Below, piece after piece: positions 57,985 through 64,000 of a DNA stretch of 64,000 nucleotides. The stretch's first letter is position 1, and each line of letters opens with the position of its first letter. Position numbers and translations under genes: made by a program. The notes below the pieces were generated by a model that did not search any database, was not told where the DNA came from, and saw nothing but the letters and a program-made list of their open reading frames with translations. The stretch is from Microbotryum silenes-acaulis (Eukaryota; Basidiomycota; Microbotryomycetes; Microbotryales; Microbotryaceae), in contig QPFY01000001.1 of assembly GCA_003665825.1 (NCBI GenBank), positions 799,001-863,000 on the forward strand. Direction: 5' to 3'.

Positions 57985-58264
57985 CAGAAGTGTTGGCTGT
58001 TTGGTGGTGCTTGGGGTTGTGGTTTTGTTTTGTTTTTGTGTGTGTGTGTGTGTGTGTGTGGTGCACGCGTCGAGGTTCGAAGAGGTCCGTGCGCGTGCGC
58101 GGTGGACTTTATCGTTCAACCTCGCACTCGAGGCGCGTCTCGTCGCCTCTTGACTTGCGCGCATACACACAGCCCACACGAGACGGTCCACCCTCTTCCG
58201 CGGACAGTCGCAGTACACGTCCCACACTACTACCCATACCACGCCTTTACATAACTCGGTCATC
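57985..58264. promoter_or_regulatory. Shared upstream region of retrotransposon ORF1 and SPC24
   Basis: 280 bp separate ATG 57984 (minus) from ATG 58265 (plus). The element's 5' end must lie inside, so SPC24 has at most a very short private promoter. A (TG)n tract occupies about 58037-58061. Confidence 0.45.
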
Positions 58265-59169
58265 ATGTCAGCCGAGATGGCCAAGTTTGACGAAGAGTAC
58301 GGCACCTTGATCGAAGGCACGCTCGAGTTGTTCAAGAACGCGGACGGCGACGAGCCCATCGACTGGGACGAGAAGAAGCGTCTTTGGAACGGTCCCGAGG
58401 TCAAGATCATGCATCGGACGATCGAGGGCGTCGAGGAGCTGAACAAGAGGTCCAAGGTCGTTGTTGACCACGCGAGGGATCATTTGAGGGGTGCGTTTGG
58501 CGCGCCGCTCTGGCATTGCGTTCCTTCAGAAGCGTGTCTTGGGATAGACATTTGATGCTGACTCACCATGCGCCAAATCGCAGCCCTCGCACGCGAACAA
58601 GAACGACTTCGCATCGCGGCCTCGCGGCCTGCGGGAGTTCCCTCGGCCGAAGAGCACGTCCGGCTGATGGAGCAGAACCGCCAACAGCTCTTCACGGGCT
58701 ACAAAAAGAACAGCGAGCTCGAGCAGAACGTCGCGAGGCTGCAGGCCGAGTTGGCGAGGTTGCAGCAAGAGTTGAGGGACGAGGATGCCGATGTCGTGCA
58801 TGCTTCGGAACTCAATTCGGAAGTGTGAGTTGGGATGACGAACCTTTCTTTGAGGAGCGCGATGGAGACTCGCTTGGGATCGGTGCTTACTTTGATGGAT
58901 CTTCGAATAGCCTTCGCCTTTCTCTGTACCGGACTCTCGGGTTCATGCCCAAGGAACAGGACGGTGCCGTACGAGGTGTCATCGTCAGTAAGTGCAGTCG
59001 CGTTGCTGGGGAAGCGTTCAAGCCGACAAGCGAACCAAACCGCGTGCTGACCTTTCAACGTCTTGGAACAGAATCTCAAGTGAGCGACAAGGTGCGCACA
59101 GTGCAACTCGATGCGGAATCGCCGGATTTCGCGTGGTCCAACACGCTGTGGAACGGATTGGTCGCCTGA
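58265..59169 (+). CDS. SPC24: Kinetochore protein Spc24 (Ndc80 complex)
   Basis: Exons 58265-58490, 58584-58824, 58911-58987 and 59072-59169 give 213 residues. The N-terminal ~145 residues are helical and coiled-coil-forming (MEQNRQQLFTGYKKNSELEQ, then VARLQAELARLQQELRDE). A small globular end follows: LRLSLYRTLGFMPKEQDGAV and VRTVQLDAESPDFAWSNTLW. 'LRL.LYR.LG' followed by a short beta sheet and a W-containing helix is typical of Spc24. That protein pairs with Spc25 to link the Ndc80 complex to the inner kinetochore through Mis12/CENP-T. Length is right for the family. Introns are 86-93 nt. The promoter region is compressed by the adjacent retrotransposon. Confidence 0.85.
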
Positions 59170-59235
59170 GGAAGCTGATGGGAGGAATATGAGTGAACTT
59201 TATCTGTTTTTCACTGGCGAATGTGTCGAGGAGGA

Positions 59236-59286
59236 GTCTTGGAATAGTCTTGGAATAGTCTTGGAATAGTCTTGGAATAGTCTTGG
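59236..59286 (+). repeat. 11-bp tandem repeat (GTCTTGGAATA)4.6
   Basis: Four perfect copies and one partial copy follow the SPC24 stop codon by 66 bp, in its 3' UTR or the NUP133 promoter. Confidence 0.9.
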
Positions 59287-59467
59287 GGATTGTGTTGTAA
59301 TATCAGCTGTTGCGATCGTGTGCCCAGTTCTATCGAGATGCCGATCGGTGAATTGGAGAAATCTGCCAAATCAGAGCAAGTCCTCCGCGCGCGCTGGTGC
59401 AAGTGGCCCCTTGCCCTCAGCCAACTCGCAGCTCGCCTTGCGCCTGATCGACATCCACGCCTCCACC

Positions 59468-62400
59468 ATGTACTCGCGCCTGGGCACACCACCTGCGAAC
59501 TCGACCACACCCCGACGGGTGGGAACACCTCGACGTGCTGGGTCTCGTGCAGCGACTCGTGCGGCGTCGCAGGCGTTGCAGTCGGGCGAGACCACGCCTC
59601 GAGCCTCACCCGAACCCAGCCTCGCCGGCTCGCATGCCAACCCATCCATGGCGCAGTACGGCAGAGGGATCTATGGTCAAGCCGCTCCTCAGAGCTATGG
59701 TCGCTCACTCTCGATCGCAGCTTCGAGTCGTCGTGCACAGAGCTCGATCGCAGCTTCGTCCGACGCGGGAGGCGACGACGACCGACGCTCCGTTGTGGGC
59801 TCACGACCGACGGAAGAGTCACTCGACAAGGTGCTCGTCAGGGATGAGTATTACGTCGTGCTCGAACGTAAGGGACTGCCCGTGGAGGTACAGCAGATCG
59901 TCTCGAGTGCAGGTCAGTCCCCTTTGCTTGCTCTGCCTTCCCGTCGTTCAGTCACGGATGACCCCATCTTCCCATCCAGATCCCTACGTCGACCCTTTCC
60001 GTGCAACACTCGATCACACCACTGGATTCGCGTGCCTCGTCACGCGCGAATACTGCTTTGTCTGGAACTGGACAAAGGTGAGCACGCCAAGCTGAACCGT
60101 CTTGTCTTGCTCCTCTCGAGAGACACGAGCTCACCTCGCTCTACTTTCTCGGTCGCTTTGGCTTCCGTCGGTCAGCGCTCGAGTGCATCAGCAACCTACG
60201 TCTTCCCACTGCCCAAGACCGACTCGCTCCCTACCAACGTCTCTACCTATGCGCCCCTCTCGTTCGCCAGCTTCGTCGTTTCCTCGACCGGTAGCGCTTC
60301 GTCTCGACGAGAGCCCGGTCTCCTGGTCGTGTCGACGACCGGTGAACTTCGTTTCTGGGAAGCACTAAGCATGGCACTTTCCGGCGTTGAGCGTTACCTC
60401 GGTGCATCTCTTTCCCTCACCGAGGGCGAACTCGTCCGCGGACTCACGACCCTCTCCCCGACCTCGTACGTCGTCAGCACCAGCCGTTCGCGTGTCTTGC
60501 TCATCGCTCTCACCTCGGTCGGAGGTCGAGTCGACGTCAACGTGCGTCCCTTGGAGCGGAGTGTCGGATGGGCAGGCTCGGTCTGGTCCGCCGTCTTTGG
60601 CGGCAACAACGCCGCCGATCCCACCGCCGGCATCCTCTCCGTTGCCGTGTCCCCCGTCCCGTCCACACCGGACGGGGGCAAACACCTCATCTACGCTGTC
60701 ACCGACACGAACGTGCATGTCTGGGATGTGCCTCTGCGGGACGACGGCAGTGAGCGTTTGATTATCGAGCAGGACGTGCTCGCCGGTATTCTCGAGGCGC
60801 TTGAGGGGGCCAAGGTCGGCAACGAGGCGTGGGCCACGAACGAACGATGTGCGACGATCCTCGACACTGTTGTCACAGCTTCGGGCCATTTAGCGTTGCT
60901 AGTCTCCCACGTCACACTCACGACGGCATCAAAGTCGCTATCGTACTCGATCGTGCTGCTCGACATCGGAAACGCGCAGCATGGCGTCGACGTCGTCGGG
61001 GTCCGACACTTGCACTATCAAGCTCCGGTTGATCCCCGACCTCTTTCTTCACCCAAACTCAATCTCGGAACCAACTCTATCGCCTTTGTTGTCTTTGTCG
61101 ACGCCGTAATTGTGACGTCGCTTCGAGCGACCTCGGCGTTTGAAGAGACGTTCCCGCTTCGAAACAACACGAACCGCTTCCTAGGCTACTCGTCTCGATC
61201 GAACAACGTCAACGAGCCTTTGGTGCTCTTGACCTCTACTCCCTCGGTCCTCTCCCTTCAGCTCAACACCGCGACCTTGCCCAGCCTGGCGACGTACGCC
61301 GCTCCCGCGTCCGAAGCGGCCAAGACCCGCAAGCTCAAGGTCAAGATCGAGCAAGCCGTTTACTTTGGTGCCGACGATGCAACAAACCCGTTGGCGTTTG
61401 ATCTCTCGCCCAACTTTGAGGGCGACTTGGTCCTTGCCGCCGAAGCCGTGAGCTCGCAGATCGCGTCATCGTCGTCACCCCATGCACCCCACATCATGGA
61501 CTTGAGGGCTCAACTGGCCGACCGTGCGTCACGTGCCAGGATCCTCATTGGCTATATTGGTTCGAACGGATTGCTGGGCAAGCTCCCGCAGAGTGCGAGA
61601 AGACGTCTCAGCTGGGATGCCGAGCGACTCGCCGGAGCTGTCGCTCTCTGGCATCATCAGAATTCTCGCATGGGCGCAGCAGACTCGTTCGGTCTGCTTT
61701 CGAACGCGATCTCCAACTTCTTGAACTCGGCCGGTGATATTGTCGACGACCCCGTTCGTCTCTTCTTTCGGACGCGGGTCGCCTCGTTCGCGAACGTATT
61801 GGAGGAAGTCTACCAGCTGGCTCGTCGTGCGTTGTCCGATACGTCGCTGCGGAGCGAGCAACGCTCGCGCATGATTCACGAGGCGAACCAAGCATACCTG
61901 CTCGTCTTTACCGCCGTCGCTCGGCATCGTCAAGATACGCGTTCACAGTATGCGCTCGACCAAGACGTCTTACCCCTCGAAGCCTGGTCCTCAAGAGCCT
62001 CAATCGTTGAAGCGCTTCAATGGCAGTTCGAACAAACCGACGCTTTGTTACGCGAACGCGTCCGGGAAATGGGCACATCATTGGAAGAGGAGAACATTGG
62101 CGCCACCGGACCGAGCGAACAACAAAATCTGCAAGCGGAGTTGAAGAAGCAGATGGTCGGGTTGGCGGAAGCGACTTTTTCGGCGTTCGAGGAGAGGTTG
62201 TTGTTCCTTCAGACGGGGGAGGGGGAGGACCCGAATTCGGTCAAGGCGAGGGAGTGGTCGGAGAGGTATTTGGCTCAACGCGCCAAGTTCATCAAGATGC
62301 TTGGTGCGTCAATCCTTATCTGCTGTGCTTGGAAGCAGAGATTGTGGTTGCTGACATCCCCTTGATGCCACACCTAGTCAACATCGGCAAGGTGACGCAC

Positions 62401-63832
62401 GCGTACGAACTGGCCGAACGTCATCGCGACTTCCGCAGCCTGGTCGAACTATGCACCGACCCTCGTCGAGGCTCTCCCGCTCGAACGGATTTTTTCCTGC
62501 GCAAATACGCACAAGAGTTCGCGTTCCCGTTGTACCAATTCTACATCGAGAAGGGGCAGTTCCGCACGTTGTTGGAGCAGGATGAGGTTTACCGACCGCT
62601 GTTAACGCAGTATCTAGATATGACGGACAATCAAAGTCAGCAAGGGGTATCTCCGCGTCAGCCTCGTATTATGTGCTGACGTTTCCTCTTGCGACAGATA
62701 TCTCGTGGATTAACGATATTGCGATTGGTCGCTACGCACAGGCCACGGAGGCCCTCGTCTCGGAAGCGCAGAAGGAGATTGACCTCGTGCAGAAGAAGGT
62801 GATCACTCCCTCATCGGATCGGTATGGCATCTTTGACTTTTGATCCCTTAGCTGATCCAGTATTCGGTTTCACAGATCATGTTGAGCCTCAGCAAGTTAT
62901 CCCAAGTCGCACAAGCATCGCGTGAAACGCTAGGATCGGAGAGCTTGCAGCGAGCCATCGAAGGTGAGTACCCCCTCTCTAACCCCGTCACATCTTGTGT
63001 GGCAAGGAATTGAATGTTAACGGCCTGCGCTTTAGCTCTCGATGACAAGCTCGACCTCGTCAACACACAATCGATGCTGCACCAATCCTTCCTCTCGACC
63101 CTCCCCTCCTCGCTCAACTTTGCCTCCCCCTCAACCCAAGCCCAATCCATCACCGAGAACCTCACCCCCCACCTCCCTCACGCCCTCCGATCCCTCTTCC
63201 ATCACCTCACCTTGGACCTCCTTACCTCCCAAACTCTAAGTTCAGAAGACTTGATCGACCTTCTCACACTCCCCATGGCGAATTCGATCCCTTCCCCTTC
63301 TTCTTCCGCCTCATCGGACCATTGCACAGCCCTCGAGATCCTCCTTCGTTCTCAATCAAGCCTCCCTCATCAACGCTACGACTCCGCTTTACGAACGATC
63401 TGGAGAAGGATCTACCTCTCCGACGCTTGGGACCAAATCAACCTTCCCCTCAAAGAGGGGTTGAGCGATCAAGAGCTCGTGCAAGCGTTGATGGGGACGA
63501 CGTTGTTCAGGACGCTGAGAGATTTGAAGAGAAGGGAAGTTGGGGAGGGGTTGGGGGAAGAACAGAAGGTCGTTTTAGGCCCGGAAGAAGCGGCTTCCGA
63601 ATACGGTGTAGGAGAAGAGGAAGTAGGACCTAGATTCGAGGGAAGGGAGGGTATGGATCGGGAGTTGGTCAGTGGAGTCGTGGATGCGCTGAGAGGGGAA
63701 TGCGAGAGGTTGAAGGAGAGTTTGGGGAGGGAAGGATTAGGGGATTATTGTAGGGAGATTGAGAGGTTGTTGGCTCAGGAGGAGGAGGAGGAGGAGGAGG
63801 AGGAGGGAGGGGATGATGTCGTCATGGTTTGA
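59468..63832 (+). CDS. NUP133: Nucleoporin Nup133 homologue
   Basis: Exons 59468-59912, 59980-60077, 60176-62303, 62378-62635, 62698-62798, 62876-62963 and 63036-63832 give 1304 residues. A disordered Thr/Arg/Ser head (~110 residues) precedes a beta-propeller, with DPYVDPFRATLDHTTGFACL, REYCFVWNWTK, TYVFPLP and LLVVSTTGELRFWEAL. A long alpha-helical domain follows, with HAYELAERHRDFRSLVELC and FPLYQFYIEKGQFRTLLEQD, the characteristic Nup133 C-terminal helices. Nup133 is a subunit of the Y-shaped (Nup84/Nup107) scaffold of the nuclear pore. The exon-4 donor is GTCAGC at 62636; a GT at 62647 breaks frame. The exon-3 acceptor (60175) was chosen for frame and fit. The protein ends in an acidic EEEEEEE run. 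Confidence 0.85.
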
Positions 63833-64000
63833 AACGGATTTTGCACCTAAGGGGCAGGAAGTTGTATACGCGAATGGATGCGAATTGCAGGTGAAGTTTC
63901 AGAATGAAAGCGGAAAAGCACAGAGATGCCTATCGAAGGACGTCTTTACAAGTAGATCCAAGCTTCAATCAATCTCAATTGTCTCGATCGGTTTCTTGCC

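Larger units (their letters stand above)
52281..58062 (-). mobile_element. Non-LTR (LINE-type) retrotransposon, near full length
   Basis: On the minus strand are a gag-like ORF1 (57984-56227) with a CCHC knuckle and a downstream ORF2 region (56214-52328) with endonuclease, reverse transcriptase and a C-terminal Cys/His motif. No integrase or long terminal repeats are present. This layout is that of APE-type LINEs, as in the fungal Tad-like group. ORF1 is open throughout. ORF2 has two in-frame stops and one frameshift, so the copy is probably recent but dead. A (TG)n tract (about 58037-58061) sits near the 5' end, and the (GA)n tract is near the 3' end. Exact ends and target-site duplications were not found. 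Left and right bounds are estimates. Confidence 0.85.

Overview
The window is nuclear DNA of a fungus. Almost every gene is split by short GT..AG introns, mostly 50-100 nt, with CTRAY-like branch sites. The encoded proteins are eukaryotic core or fungal families: Mago nashi, Spc24, Nup133, Rad18, Dcn1, Skn7, Kha1, Pet100, Srp40, Aha1, Bub2 and adenylate kinase. High GC content, gene density, intron density and protein style suggest a basidiomycete, probably a Pucciniomycotina yeast such as the Rhodotorula or Microbotryum relatives. That placement is inference; no rRNA or mitochondrial marker is present. All exon joins below were worked out by eye from frame, splice sites and family conservation.

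Left part (1-20 kb): a 1186-residue uncharacterised protein with one C-terminal hydrophobic segment (867-4639); a 2.8 kb gene-free stretch with minisatellites; a Ser-rich hypothetical protein (7457-8332); a serine O-acetyltransferase of the homoserine-acetyltransferase fold (8861-10651) with a TCACGTGA box upstream; a DUF1776 protein on the minus strand (10858-12810); the mitotic-exit GAP subunit BUB2 (13135-14673); Mago nashi on the minus strand (14990-16053); and a KHA1-type K+/H+ antiporter (16728-19921).

Middle (20-48 kb): a 1688-residue single-pass membrane protein with seven ~70-residue repeats (20349-25842, minus); a repeat-poor 2 kb gap with a possible retroelement scrap; SKN7 (27917-30503); PET100 (minus) and SRP40 (plus) sharing a 262 bp divergent promoter; AHA1 (minus) with an unexpected C-terminal transmembrane segment; a truncated, broken Helitron Rep-like relic (about 36.63-38.33 kb); RAD18 (minus) whose 3' end crosses a 23-bp homopolymer; DCN1; adenylate kinase; and an F-box protein (minus).

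Right part (48-64 kb): a 2 kb gap without a convincing gene; an mpaB-type (DUF2236) ER oxygenase; a nearly complete non-LTR retrotransposon on the minus strand (about 52.3-58.1 kb) with intact ORF1 and an ORF2 carrying two in-frame stops and one frameshift; SPC24; and NUP133.

The genes do not form one pathway. Several act in chromosome segregation and genome maintenance (BUB2, SPC24, RAD18, DCN1), others in RNA and nuclear transport (Mago, SRP40, NUP133), metabolism (serine O-acetyltransferase, adenylate kinase), mitochondria (PET100), or stress and ion balance (SKN7, KHA1). Neighbours are commonly divergent or convergent pairs 200-700 bp apart, apart from the two transposon regions and three larger gaps. 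I saw no tRNA, rRNA, CRISPR or bacterial-type operon, and no gene cluster I could defend as a new system. The strongest oddities are the membrane-anchored Aha1, the RAD18 homopolymer, a putative 33-nt intron, competing BUB2 splice donors, and the repeat-expanded surface protein.
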